Assembly: GCA_029216955.1 (NCBI GenBank)
Contig: JANAVB010015600.1
Coordinates: 31,323,874 to 31,387,873, forward strand
Reading direction: 5' to 3'
Length of the DNA: 64,000 nucleotides
Source of the DNA: Iris pallida
Lineage: Eukaryota > Streptophyta > Magnoliopsida > Asparagales > Iridaceae
This document shows positions 44,875 through 56,916 of this stretch, in pieces. Under the pieces are notes generated by a model. That model saw only the letters and a list, made by a program, of their open reading frames with translations. It was not told where the DNA came from and ran no database searches. The translations under genes were made by a program, and so were the position numbers. Position 1 is the first letter of the stretch. Each line of letters starts with the position of its first letter.

Positions 44875-47800
44875 GCCACTAATCATGTCTGCAATATATT
44901 ACAGGGGTTCCAGGAAACCAGATGGCTCAGTGATGGAGAGATATGCTTGTTCATGGGTGATGCTACAAAAGTATTAGTCGTTGCATTAGGAGATGTTACT
45001 TTATCTTTCGGTAGAAATAAGTCTTTGACATTGAAAGATTGTCTTTATGCACCTTCACTTAGAAGGAATTTAGTTTCTGTTTCTATGTTAGTTAAGGATG
45101 GATATTCGGTTTATTTTAATGACAATATTGTTATTAGAAAGAATAAACATTTTATCTGTTCTGGTGCATTGGTTGATAATTTGTATGTCATTAATCCTAT
45201 TTCGCCCACAATGCAACTTATGAAAATGAATAATATGTCATCTAACTTAAATAAGAGAAAAGAACCTTCTTGTATGAACCAAACATATCTTTGGCACTTA
45301 CGATTGGGGCATATTAACCTAAGAAGGATTCAAAGACTAGTTGAAGATGGACCTTTGAGTTCATTGGAAGTGGAGGCACTACCAGTCTGTGAATCCTGCT
45401 TGGAAGGTAAAATGACCAAAAGGCCTTTTACGGCAAAGGGGTATAGGGCCAAAGATGTGTTGGAATTGGTTCATTCTGATTTGTGTGGACCCATGACTAT
45501 CCAAGCTAGAGGTGGCTTTGAATATTTTGTCACATTTATTGACGATTATTCAAGGTATGGATACATTTATTTGATGCGCCGTAAGTCTGAGTGCTTTGAG
45601 AAATTCAAAGAGTACAAGGCTGAAACGGAGAAACGTCATAGAAAATGCATCAAGTTATTACGATCAGATCGTGGTGGCGAGTACCTCTTTGGAGAGTTTA
45701 GGGATTATTTATCAGAGGCTGGGATTGCATCCCAATTGACTGCACCTGGAATGTCCCAACAGAATGGTGTAGCCGAAAGAAGGAATAGAACTCTTATGGA
45801 GATGGTTAGATCAATGATGAGTTATTCGGATTTGCCAGATTCGTTTTGGGGATATGCCTTAGAGACTGCAGCTTATATTTTGAACTTGGTTCCTTCTAAG
45901 TCAGTACCTCTTACTCCCACAGAGCTGTGAATTGGGCGTAAGCCTAGTCTGAAACATGTTCGCATTTGGGGTAGTCCAGCACATGTGCTAAATGGGAAAG
46001 CAGATAAGTTAGAATCTCGTACAGAAGTATGCTTGTTTGTAGGCTATCCAAGAGGAACGAAAGGAGGTTTATTTTATAGTCCTAAGGATCAGAAGGTCAT
46101 TGTTAGCACCAATGCCCGATTCTTAGAGGAAGACTATGTGATGAAGCATAAACCCACAAGTAGAGTTGTTCTAGAAGAATTGAGACGTGAGACACCAAGT
46201 ACTTCAGTACCAACAGTACAAGAGGATGAACCACAAATAACTGCACAACGTGTCACAAATGTTACACCACAATCGATAGTGCCTCGTCGTAGTGGGAGGG
46301 TTGTGATACAACCTGATAGATATATGTTCTTGGGAGAGTCGTCAGACTTCGTCCCTGAGGAACAAGATTATGATCCCTGTACCTACAATGAAGCACTCCA
46401 AGATAAAGATGCAGAGTCTTGACAAAAAGCAATGATATCTGAAATAGAATCTATGGATTCTAATCAGGTCTGGGAGCTTGTAGAACCACCCGTTGGTGTA
46501 AAAGCCATTGGATGCAAGTGGGTCTATAAGAGAAAAAGAGGATCAGACGGTAAGGTTGAAACCTTTAAAGCTCGGCTTGTAGCAAAAGGTTTTACTCAAT
46601 GAGAGGGTATCGATTATGAGGAAACCTTTTCTCCTGTAGCCATGCTTAAGTCTATTCGGATTCTTTTATCTATTGCAGCTCATCTCGATTATGAGATTTG
46701 GCAAATGGATGTCAAGATAGCTTTCCTTAATGGAAGTCTTGAGGAAGACATCTATATGAAGCAACCAGACGGGTTCATTGAAAAGGGCCAGGAGCATCTT
46801 GTTTGTAAGCTCAAGAAGTCTATTTATGGACTTAAGCAAGCTTTCAGATCTTGGAACATATGTTTTGATCAGGTGATAAAATCCTATGGATTTGATCAAT
46901 GTCAGGATGAATCATGTGTATACAGAAAGTATGACGGAAACGTGGTGGTGTTCCTAGTACTTTATGTGGATGACATCTTGCTCATTAGAAACAATATGAC
47001 GGTATTATCTGATGTAAGGGTATAGTTATCCAAATAGTTTGATATGAAAGACTTGGGAGAAGTAGGTCACATCCTTGGGATCAAAGTTCTACGAGATCGC
47101 AAGAAAAGGATGTTGGGCTTATCCCAAGCTTCCTATATCGATACTGTACTAACTCGTTTTAATATACAAAATTCTAAGAAAGGTTTCTTACCTTTTAGAT
47201 ATGGAATTGCTCTATCGAATGAGCAGTGTCCGAGGACACCTAAAGAGATAGAGAACATGAAGACAGTTCCTTATGCTTCAGCAGTAGGAAGATTAATGTA
47301 TGCAATGCTATGTATGAGACCAGACATCTGTTTTGCCGTAGGCATGGTCAGCAGATATCAGTCTAACCCAGGACAAGAGCACTGGACAGCCGTAAAACAT
47401 ATTTTGAAGTACCTGAAAAGGACTAAAGAGTATATGCTAGTTTACCAGGCAGATAGTTTAGTTCCCTTGGGGTATACAGACTCAGATTTTCAGTCAGATA
47501 GGGATTCCAGGAAATCTACCTCAGGTTATGTGTTTACTTTGGGAGGTGGAGCCATTGTGTGGAGGAGTATCAAGCAAAAATGTATTGCTGATTCCACCAT
47601 GGAAGCCGAGTATGTGGCAGCCTCTGAGGCAGCCAAAGAAGCGATTTGGCTCAGAAACTTTCTGTAGGACTTGGATGTGGTACCTAGTTTTCCTAAGTCT
47701 ATTACACTTTATTGTGATAATAGTGGTGTAGTTGCAAACTCAAAGGAACCACGAGCCCATAAGACAGGCAAACACATTGAGCACAAGTACCACCTGATAC

Positions 47801-47949
47801 GAGATTTCATAAAGAAAGGAAAAGTTGCTGTGATCAAGATAGCATCAGCCGACAACCTAGCTGATCCCTTTATAAAGAGCTTACCAGCTAAGGCTTTTGA
47901 CAGTCATGTTGAGGGAATGGGAGTCAGATGTGTAGCAGCATGGCTTTAA
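44875..47949 (+). pseudogene. pol: Copia J pol: protease rest, integrase, RT and RNase H, broken
   Basis: Protease rest ([20 protein letters not shown]), integrase zinc region ([20 protein letters not shown]), core with [15 protein letters not shown] and [14 protein letters not shown]. Then RT (GCKWVYKRKRG, DVKIAFLNGSLEEDIYM, YGLKQA, YVDD at 46963-46974) and RNase H (YTDSDFQSDRDSRKSTSGY, EAEYVAASEA, HIEHKYHLIRD). Stops are TGA 45928, TGA 46420, TGA 46600, TAG 47023, TAG 47035 and TAG 47665; TAA 47947 is the natural end. Several fall at conserved Trp or Gln positions. Catalytic residues that I can see are intact. Confidence 0.95.
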
Positions 47950-48011
47950 GTATAAGTGGGAGATTTGTAACAGTATATTGAAAAGCAATGCTTTGAGTAT
48001 AAGTGGGAGAT
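47950..48011 (+). other. Copia J polypurine tract, duplicated
   Basis: AGTATAAGTGGGAGATT occurs twice, at about 47951 and 47998, about 47 bases apart. The second copy directly abuts the 3' LTR; the first directly follows the stop codon. Confidence 0.85.
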
Positions 48012-49282
48012 TGTTAGGGTTATATACTAAAAGCATCACTTTTGTAGTAACCTTATTTTCTTAAATTTTGAATAAGAATCATATGGGCAAATGTTTGCAT
48101 ATTGTATTTGTTATAAGTGTTAATGCAAATGTCTGATATTCTATATTGTAGATAATATGGTGTGTGGTGTCACACAGAAGATCATATTATCAGTTTCCTA
48201 TGGAGTATATAAATAGTTCACAACCTAGATGGACTTGGACAATCTATTGGAAAGGTTGTAGTGTAATCTGGTATTAGTCTATCTTGACAATAGGTTTACA
48301 CTAGTACACTTTGTGTGTATTGAACAGGACCACTTGAGATTGTTCTCTTTGTACTGACTACATAAGAGAACAAACACCTCTGTTATTATGGATGCTTGTG
48401 CTCTTAATCCGGATATAATAACGGATATGTATATGTAGTGTGCATTACTTTGACTCATAAAAGAGTGAGATTCATTATGGATCAACAACCTCTATGAATT
48501 GGGTAATAATATTGTATGTATGATGGGCTGTTGATTATAAATGGAATCCATGTCCCGATACATCGGGTTGATGATGTCCCCTTAAGGAGCTCATAAAGAT
48601 TGTCATGTAAACCCTGTAGGTGGATTATATCCGACACGACAAATAAAGTTGAGTGGTACTACTTAAGGATAAAAGATGTCGAATCAATATAGTTGTCAGT
48701 AACTTAATTTGATCGACGGACATACGATATCTTAACATGGGGAGCCAAACGAGCATATAATAAAAGGAGCCCACAAACATAATTTGGGATTAGGGAGGTA
48801 GTGCAATAATAGCTCATTAGTGGACCGAGCTATTGTTAATGGGCCTGGATTGTGTGTTCGGGCTGAACACGGGATATCCAGATCCGTTAGGAGGCCTAAT
48901 CCTAATTTCTCCTCATGGTCCCTGCCGTAGCCTATATATATCCTCTATTCTCTGGCCGCCATATTACCAATCAAAAAATTAGAAACTTTCTCTAAATTCG
49001 TGATTCACGTAAGGAGAGAAAGAGAGGGCTGCCAAGAAGAAGAAAAGGTTGGGAGATCGTCGCCCACACGACGTCCAACTCGAGGAAGGAATACGTGCAG
49101 AAGATCTTGGGGTCGTCCGCTCGAGATTGCCAGGAATCACTTGTCTTCTTTCCACCGCAGGTATAATTCGTGAACCCTAGTTTCCGCCTATGAAGGGTTA
49201 GAATACGTATTAGATCTGTTTAACTTTCTATCGATCAAAACACACACCAAAGAAAGGGTCCTGGGAATCCCCAGTTCCATCA
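48012..49282 (+). repeat. 3' LTR of copia element J
   Basis: 1271 bases, almost identical to the 5' LTR, with the same ends and TATA box (48933-48941). It is followed by the GGGTC target duplication and resumed element C coding. Confidence 0.96.
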
Positions 49283-49287
49283 GGGTC

Positions 49288-49823
49288 CGCCACTTTCGAC
49301 CCAGCAGCAGCGTTTCGCCCAACATCAGAGAGGAGCAGCTCAGGGTAGGGCGTTCGTACTGGCGGTTGAGGAGGCTGAGCCTATAGCAGACATGGTGGCA
49401 AGTTCTGTTCTACTCGTATTATTTCCTGTATTAGCTTTGTTTGACTCTGGTGCTACGCACAGTTTTGTATCTGTATCTTTTGCACTTAGTCACAATATTA
49501 TTGCTAAACAACTGAGTAGGACTTGCAAGATTATGACCGGAGGAGGCATTATCCTGTTCAATAATATTTATAAGGGACGGAGAGTTATACTGAGAGGTCG
49601 GGATTTGAGTGTGTGCTTGCTCGTAATACCCCTTCGGAGCTACGATATGGTACTCAGTATAGGTTGGTTGAGCAGACACTATGCTAGTACAGACTATAGA
49701 GGAGACAGAGTTTTGTTTAGGCCGCCGAAAGAGCCAGAATTTGAGTTCGCCAGGGGAGTAGCTGAAAAGGAGATGGTTTCTGTGGAGCTATGTTGTCGGG
49801 ACAGGAATTGCCACATCCATTGA
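49288..49823 (+). pseudogene. pol: Element C gag end and protease
   Basis: The frame continues gag across J: a Gln-rich linker, then the protease motif ALFDSGATHSF with the catalytic Asp at 49443-49445 intact. The rest reads CKIMTGGGIILFNNI, IGWLSRHYASTDYRGD and RPPKEPEFEFARG. A frame change near 49795-49820 separates it from the RT. Confidence 0.9.
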
Positions 49824-50926
49824 TAGCAGGATTCTTGGATGTTTTTCCTGATGAGTTGCCGGGAATGCTGCCAGACAGGGATGTTGAGTTCTCTATAGAC
49901 TTGGTACCGAGCGCTGAGCCTATCTCACAGTTTGTCTACAGGATCAACAACAACGAGTTGGCAGAGCTGAAGAAGCAAGTCGACGAGCTGCAGGACAAAG
50001 GCTTCATCAGATCCAGTTCTTCACCTGGTGGCGCACCTGTTCTGTTTGTACCGAAGAAGGATGGGACGATACGCATGTGGGTCGACTACAGAGCGCTCAA
50101 TAACCTCACTATCAAGAACAAGTACCCGTTGTCGAGGATTAATGACTTATTCGATCAGTTGAGCGACACGAAGGTATTCTCGAAGATAAACTTGAGGTCC
50201 GGTTACCATCAGCTAAAGGTAAAGAAGGAGGACATTCCGAAGACTATTTTTTGGACTCGGTACGGCCAGTACGAGTTCATTGTTATGCCATTTGGGTTGA
50301 CCAATACCCCAGCAGTATTTATGAACTTGATGAACAAGGTATTCCATCAGTACCTTGACTTGTTCGTGGTGGTCTTCATAGATGACATCTTGATCTACTC
50401 GAAGACACCGGAGGAGCACGAGGAGCATCTACGGATTGTGCTAGAGACTCTCAGGAAGGAGTAGTTGTATAGAAAATTGTCGAAGTGCGAGTTCTTTCTG
50501 GATAAGGTAGAGTTCTAGGGTCATGTTGTGACCGAGCATGGGATCTCAGTGGACCCGAAGAAGATTTCAGCAGTTGAGTCTTGGTCCACATAGAGCTTAG
50601 TTGTAGAGATTCGGAGCTTTCTGGGTCTAGCAGGCTATTATCGAAAGTTCGTCCCGGACTTCTCCCGGATTACAGAACCGGTGACTAGACTCACCAGAAA
50701 AGACGTGTAGTTCGTCTGGACCGAGGAGTGCTAGACTGCCTTTGATGAGCTGAAGAAGAGGTTGACCACAGCTTCTATCTTGACATTGCCATCAGGGACA
50801 GGTGGTTTTACTATCTACAGTGATGCATCTGGAAAGGGCTTGGGTTGTGTTCTTCAGTAGTACGGGAAGGTGATTGCCTATGCATCCAGGCAGTAACGTC
50901 CTCATGAGACGAACTACCCTACACAT
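49790..50926 (+). pseudogene. pol: Element C reverse transcriptase and RNase H start, broken
   Basis: RT reads [41 protein letters not shown] and VMPFGLTN, with the FIDD box intact. The earlier catalytic block reads [10 protein letters not shown], the Asp codon having become AAC at 50189-50191. In-frame stops follow at 50462, 50516, 50591, 50708, 50732, 50858 (all TAG) and 50894 (TAA). The RNase H start is [18 protein letters not shown]. Coding stops at NYPTH where solo LTR K is inserted. Confidence 0.92.
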
Positions 50927-53181
50927 TATCACGCCCACTCCCGGAGGAGCGATCGTCCTCGCTAAGGCGTGATGCCGTACGAGCCTAGGTTGCGCTCGTG
51001 TATGGCCAAGTCCAATAACGGCCGATTAAAGCTAGGCCACAGAGTCACACAGAGTGTTCCCATTTGCTGCAGAAATTAAATGAACACAATTTGAAATAAA
51101 CTCAATAGTCTTTATTGATATTCAAGAGGTAGTACAAGCGGTGTTATGCCAAGATTACAAATCGCTCAAGCTCTCTCTCGAAACATGAAAGGCGTGCCAA
51201 GTGGCTTACAAGATGGAATAATTTATGGAGATGTTCTGATACATTATTCCTCGTATATGGTGCTTCAGTTCCTTTGCAACGCTACAAGGCTCTAGAGTTA
51301 GCTCCGTGCCTTAGCACGTTCGAGGGAAGTCTCCGAACCCGACGTAGTTCTTTCGTATCCTGCAAGCAGACTATGTGGTTATCAGTATATTGTTATGCAC
51401 TGGTGGGGAGGCTAGCTCGCCCACTCGTTATTATTACCAAACATGTTTATTTTACTTTTGTGCTCCATCTATCATTTATTGTCTTACTAATCTTGCCTTA
51501 GGATCAGTTTCATGGCATAATATTCAAAGCCTATCCCGTGTTACCATTTTTAAGTGTCGCATATTTAAAACATGTGCAACTTACCATACTTACCATATGA
51601 TCGTCCCTGTCCAAAGTAAACAAAGTTAGCCAACATACTATGCATTATGAATTGACAGGTTTGCATAAGTATCCAAAAGTGTCAAGGGCGTGTTCCTGCC
51701 TCAGGTAGTAGCGCATCGTAGGCATGTTTCTAACTCATTTTTACAAACTACTCTAGTTTATTTGTTGTGTTATATTCAAGCCAGTTCAGAAGGCGCTTTG
51801 TTCAGTCCCACAGTTGTTCAGCTTACTCAAGTTGTCGGGATGCGTTGTACTCAATTGATGTTTAGAAACGTTTATTCAGTAACATAGCATGTTCAGCTTT
51901 AGTCAGTTTACTTGTTTAAATGCAAGGTCTCACACGCAGATTGCCACAATCGAGCCAACTTAATCTATATACATCGGTCGCTGGCACTACAAGCCATATA
52001 GACATATTTCCCTTTGTATTCGCATCTATCAAGCGTGATGGCTGGTATACCTTGATAGTCTACGCAATACCCAGCCTTATGTCTCTTGTGCGCCCGAGCC
52101 CGCACACAAGCCGCCCATAAGCCATGATTCTGCCTAGGTCGGCCACGATGTCGTGATCGTTGCCTTGGAATCGTTTGTTCTGTCAATCGTGCATGAGTTG
52201 TCCGCGACCATTTTGTATTCTTATTTTTAGTTTAACTTGTCGGACTGTCATGAGCCAATTATCTTGTTGGGCTGCCTTGAACCAATGAATTAACTTATCA
52301 GGCTGTCTAGATCCATAATTCATTATCGACCAGGTTGGCGACGACGTCCGTACAGTACGGGTAGCGAGCCCCGTTGTACGTCCCCGTCATACCGGTCGCT
52401 AACCATTCATTTCTTTCTTATCTTTTATTCATTCTTTCTTTCACTTGTTCATTCGTTCATTAATTCATTCACGTATTCATTCATTCATTCGTTGATTCAT
52501 TCATTTACGTATTCGTTCATTCGTTCATTCATACATTATGAAACTCCCTGTGCAGGAACCGCCTTGGCGACCCATTGGTCCTGAAGCCTTTTAATGTTTC
52601 TAGTGCCCTATTTGGAACGATTATGTTGATAGTCTTCCTCTCATTTTAGTGAACCATTCATTATTTCGTGTCTCAAGTTGTGATACGATTCTAAGTGACA
52701 AACCTTTCGTTCATAATCAAATGCACAAGTAAATCTACTCGAAATGTAAGTTGTGCATTTGTACGAGCGTGGAGTGCAGTGCGAGAGTTCGCATATTTTC
52801 TAAGTTTTTTTCCATGTGCTATACAAGCCTACAAGATAGGATTATTCCCTTAGCTAGGTGCATTGAGTCATTTATTAGCATGCACGGTGTTATCGCCTAG
52901 CGATTCCAGCAATAGTGTCTGTATTATTATGTGTCTAGGCTAAGCAAAGACAGGTTCATCGGAGCCACCCACCTTAGCGATGATCGCATCGACCGAGCGA
53001 GACTCCGAGCACGCCTTTGAAAGTCTAAGTCTGGATTCTCCTGAAGGGCCAACTTAACACTTGTATCGATTCACATCGATACTTCATCGGGCCGACGGAA
53101 CTCTTCGAGTCAATAATTCATTTGAGTCGTTGCACATGTCTTTTGAGTCAACATTTTGCTAGGACGGAATGATTCGTTATA
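50927..53181 (-). mobile_element. Solo LTR K, Ty3/gypsy-like, 2.26 kb
   Basis: It is flanked by CACAT at 50922-50926 and 53182-53186. The minus-strand ends are TATAACGAATC and GGGCGTGATA, each one transition from TG...CA. Excision restores [11 protein letters not shown] in the element C RNase H. No coding is visible. Notable contents are a CATT/CGTT-rich degenerate tetranucleotide tract (52404-52540). The LTR is of a different family from D, E and M. Confidence 0.9.
52404..52540. repeat. Degenerate (ATTC)n tract
   Basis: Tetranucleotide repeats ATTC with frequent GTTC and CTTT variants inside solo LTR K. Confidence 0.9.
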
Positions 53182-53413
53182 CACATGATCTGGAGTTGGC
53201 AGCTATTATCTTTTCTTTGAAGCTGTAGAAGCACTACCTGTACGAAGAGCGAGTTGAGATCTTCACGGATCACAAGAGCTTAAAGTACATGTTCACCTAG
53301 AAGGAATTGAATATGAGACAGAGACGGTGGTTAGAACTGATGAAAGACTTCGATATCTCTTTACAGTACCATCCAGGAAAGGCCAACGTAGTTGCAGTTT
53401 CCTTGAGCAGGTA
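53182..53413 (+). pseudogene. pol: Element C RNase H, continuation
   Basis: It reads DLELAAIIFSLKL, then [44 protein letters not shown]. There are TAG stops after SLKL and KYMFT. It ends at ...LSR before the copia L insertion point at 53418. Confidence 0.88.
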
Positions 53414-53418
53414 ACCAG

Positions 53419-54483
53419 TGTAGGAACGAAGTCGTAAAGAAGAATACTCTAGAGGGGGTGAATAGAGTAGGCAGCAGAATATTGCTAATTAAAAACTTGT
53501 TAGCAATTAGATCACAGAAATAATAATAATCACAAAGTAATAACTGTAAAGATAAGAGATCAGAAGGCAAACACAAACACAGAGATTTATACTGGTTTTC
53601 CTCTTGTGAGGACTAATCCAGTCGAAAGAACTCTAGCTTCCAGTTGAATTCACTATTAGAAAATCCTGCAAGTTTTCATACGAAGTCCTTGCAACTTCTA
53701 CAGACGCGAGCTTTGATACGAAGAACTCGACCAACTTCAGTTTTGAAGAGTCTTTCTTCAATCAAGTCTCTGATTACAATTTCTCTGAAATCTTCTAGAC
53801 CGTACCGTACCGACAAATTGACTAGAGAATTGTAACTGGCTTAGGATTTAAAAATAAAAGCTTTTAAAAAACTCTTTGGAAGAAACGTAAGCTTTAGAAG
53901 AGAAGAGATGAAAGTGAATGAGTGATTTGAAATGATCAGAATTCCTTTCTATTTATAGTTTTTTCAAAGACAGAACTCTGGCTGAATTCGTGCAGAATTC
54001 GTACAGAATTCTATATAACAAACCTTAACTGAAGGGAGACCAAGTTCAAAAACCAAAGTTCATATAATGTTCACCTTGGCCGAACTCTTTTCGAGTTCTG
54101 TCAGGGTTGGTCAGGTTTATTTTAAGTAAAATATTTTTGGGCTTTTTGAAATTCTTCAGAAGCTTTTGTAAATAAGAGATGTTTTTCAAAACATAGGTCA
54201 ATTTTGAAAATGATAGGTCAATTTTGAAAACGATTTTGAATATCATATTTGTCAGTATGACTCGGTGTACAATGTATTCCTAGACTCAATAAAAGTAAAA
54301 ATTATATTGCATAAAAAAATACAGTCTCGAGTGGCAAACAAAGCTTCGATCTTGAACTGAATAGATATCCAATCTTGATGAGTGTCCAAAACGTCTTGAG
54401 TAAACATCTGAGTTGTTCCGTATATCGAGACAGAGTTTGATCAATTATTAAAATTAGGTTTGACCATGACCAATGGGCCAACA
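53419..54483 (-). repeat. 3' LTR of copia element L (1065 bp)
   Basis: Minus-strand start TGTTGGCCCATTGG at 54483 directly follows the purine tract AAATAGGAGAGAT; the end CTTCGTTCCTACA is at 53419. Only this LTR is in the window, so the age cannot be estimated. Confidence 0.82.
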
Positions 54484-55059
54484 ATCTCTCCTATTTTGAT
54501 AATTGACAAACCTTGACCGATATAACATCTTTGGTCGTTATCAAATCAAAATTGTACCGATATAATGTACCAAAAAAATTATTCCTGTAGATTGTTCATA
54601 ACATGTATTCATGAAGATGTTAGATCTTATTTCTCCCCCGTTGTCACTTATCAAAATAATTACAAAAGAGAAAGCTCCCCCGTAATATATGCATAAGTAA
54701 TAATTAGTGAAGAAACACAAAAAATATGGATATATAAAAATATGTATCACAGGCATGGTATAAATGTCACAGACAGGAAAGAAATATGATAAGCAGAGAA
54801 TATTTCACAGGCAGTATAAATGGAAGCATAAATAAAAGATAATGCTATGAGAAATGCTAAACTGAATAAAATGCTATACTGAAAGAAAATATGCTAAGGA
54901 AAGCATATAACATGTTCATCAGACAAAAATAACAAAAGAAATCACAACCACATAACTAATAAGAGTACTAATACTAGCTTGGAATGTCGGAGCATTTCCA
55001 AGTAAACAAAGACTAAATCATCAGTCTCAAAAGTATGACAAATCATACATCATCCTCAT
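54484..55059 (-). other. Copia L 3' noncoding region with repeated polypurine-like tracts
   Basis: AGGAGAGAT abuts the LTR. Further purine tracts with GGGGGAG lie at about 54635-54645 and 54672-54682 (minus strand). Several polypurine-like tracts before the 3' LTR are a reported Sirevirus trait. The remainder to 55059 is AT-rich with nothing else recognisable. Confidence 0.6.
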
Positions 55060-56308
55060 CGTTATCATGATTTTCTACAGTGCCAGCATGTCCACCATTT
55101 CCGGATGGACCAGCTCCAGAAGTGCCAGGTCCAGAGGTGTGTGGAGTAGCACCAGAAGTACGATACCAATCATAAGCATTCCCTTGCTGGAACAGAGAGT
55201 GGACCGCCTTATCATCAATACAGTAACCAGATACAGAAGTTTCTCGAGGAAGAGAGCTAGCAGAATGACCCGTCTGAGCAAATTTGAGATCGGCAAATGA
55301 GTTGGCAATAGCCTGGAACCGAGTCGCATCACGAAACTCATCTTCCCTGGAAGTGTCAACAAAGAAAGTCTACAGATCCGAGAGGTACTGATGAATACCC
55401 TCAAAAGTCATAGGGTAAGTCTGAGGAAGAACATGTGCAGTATGAACAGGTATAGGAGGTGAAGGAGCAGTGGCAATGCTACGACGAGAAAGCTTGAGAA
55501 ACTTGGGCTCAGGGTCCAGAGCGCAAGTGGAGAAGTCTATGTCAAAATGCTGAAAGATGCGTGGGATAAGCATCGCATAAGAGAGGTTGCGGTCTCTTCC
55601 GCGACATCTACCCATCATCTGGATGATAGTCTTAGGGGCAGAAAAAGGAATCCCCTTAAGAATGTGATATAGGGCAGAAAGTTCTAGTGCAGTGACATTA
55701 TCTTTTGAAGTGGATTTCAGAAATAGTGGAATAGATGATGCGATGTAACTCGTAGTTAAACAAGTTCAAGTTATTGGCCTTGAACTTTCTAGGACGAGCA
55801 CATGTGGGCGCACAAAGCTCATTCTTGAAACTAACAAGAGTCGTACCCTCGGGAAAGTCGAAGTCGATGATGTCATCGAGCGGGGCACCTTCGTTTGGAA
55901 TACCAAGGATTTCCCTAGCAATACATCATCGAACTCGATATCGATCCCGCCAACACGAGTTCTTACGGTAAAAGTGTCTAACACGAAGTTACAATAGAAT
56001 AGTCTAAGGGCATTAGTAGCTATAGAGAATTGTAGGGTAGCGAGATGGTGTAACCCTAATGCCTCAAAGAAAGGATGGTAATCAGGAAATATAGTCCATT
56101 TAATCGGAGCACCTATGCATATAGTACGCATAGCAAAGTCGGCATCCCAAAGCAATGCTTGGTCACGAGTTTTGAAGTAAAACTCATCCGACACCCCGTC
56201 ACCTGATTGGACCGGGGAAAAGAGGGAATCCGTGTTCGGATCAGAAGACGATACCTCTTCACCGACATTGGTCTTCTTCCTCTTGAAAGGATTGAATCCC
56301 TTAGGCAT
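55060..56308 (-). pseudogene. Extra frame downstream of copia L pol (env-like position), frameshifted
   Basis: Opens MPKGFNPFKRKKTNVGEE at 56308. The middle (YHPFFEALGLHHLATLQFS, RVGGIDIEFDDVLLGKSLG) resembles the putative plant transposon/retroelement domain seen in many plant LTR elements. The first frame fails near 55900 and continues in another frame (FPEGTTLVSFKNELCAPTC); a further shift near 55700 leads to MMGRCRGRDRNLSYAMLIPR at 55618. No signal peptide or membrane span is evident in what I can read. Its position matches the env-like frame of Sireviruses; the function is unknown. Confidence 0.6.
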
Positions 56309-56916
56309 TCATTCCCAAAACTAAGAAACCCTAAAAATTTGAAAGTAGAGGAGAGGAGTTATACCTTCCGAGAATCAAGTTTGTTGTAGAGGGCGCGATT
56401 CTCCGCACGAATCCAAATTTCGGATGGAAATCTCCACGTAGATTGGAAGAAAGGGAGTGGAGAATAGCATGGGTTTGGGGGTTCGTCGGCTGCTGCTGCT
56501 GCTGTGATGAAGTGGTTTGGAAGAGATGAATAGGAGAAGGCCTCGGGTTCTGACTTAAAAACATACAGCACCAACAGAACTCTGGCCGAATTCGCCTAGG
56601 GTTCTCCTGGTTTTTTTAAAAAAAATTGTGGGCCATATCCTTTTTTATCAACTCATTTCAAATATTTAATTCAAAGTTTAGTAATTTTAAACTTCAAATA
56701 ATATAATTAATATTATTTTATAAATTAATTTTCTTTACTCAGTATCTATTTCAGATTAGCTGTAGGAGTACTATCCCAGCTAACGGGAGTTCACCGGAGA
56801 ACAATTAAGTACCGCTTCGCTTCGACCGTAGTCGTGGTGACAGACAGACAGACTCTTTGTAGGCTTGTTTTGAAAACAGTTATTGAGTATTGAATAAACT
56901 AATTGATAAAACAAAA
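56309..56916. other. Spacer between copia L pol and the extra frame
   Basis: About 600 bases. It contains a CTG-rich patch (56485-56505) and AT-rich sequence (56620-56750). The short frames here show no family resemblance. Confidence 0.6.

Larger units (their letters stand above)
41541..49282 (+). mobile_element. Element J: complete Ty1/copia retrotransposon, 7.74 kb
   Basis: LTRs at 41541-42810 and 48012-49282 begin TGTTAGGG and end CCATCA, with the target duplication GGGTC at 41536-41540 and 49283-49287. It has a canonical primer-binding site and a single gag-pol frame in the copia order (protease, integrase, RT, RNase H). The first 340 bases of the two LTRs differ at nine sites, eight of them transitions, so the insertion is fairly recent. 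The gag-pol nevertheless has eight in-frame stops and no frameshift. Confidence 0.97.
39260..53413 (+). mobile_element. Element C: Ty3/gypsy retrotransposon, interrupted by J and K, 3' part outside window
   Basis: The order on the plus strand is 5' LTR end (39260-39995), leader, gag (40257-41540), [copia J], gag end and protease (49288 on), RT and RNase H (to 50926), [solo LTR K], RNase H (53182-53413), [copia L]. The protein is close to element D. Integrase and the 3' LTR should lie beyond L, right of the window. The LTR start lies left of element D or is lost. Confidence 0.88.

Noticed and set aside
50213..50428. Minus-strand frame over element C RT
   Set aside because: Antisense shadow of the RT; similar antisense frames cover RT in elements A and D.
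51274..52186. Possible small genes within solo LTR K
   Set aside because: Short frames on both strands with no domain; the segment is bounded by LTR ends and target duplication.
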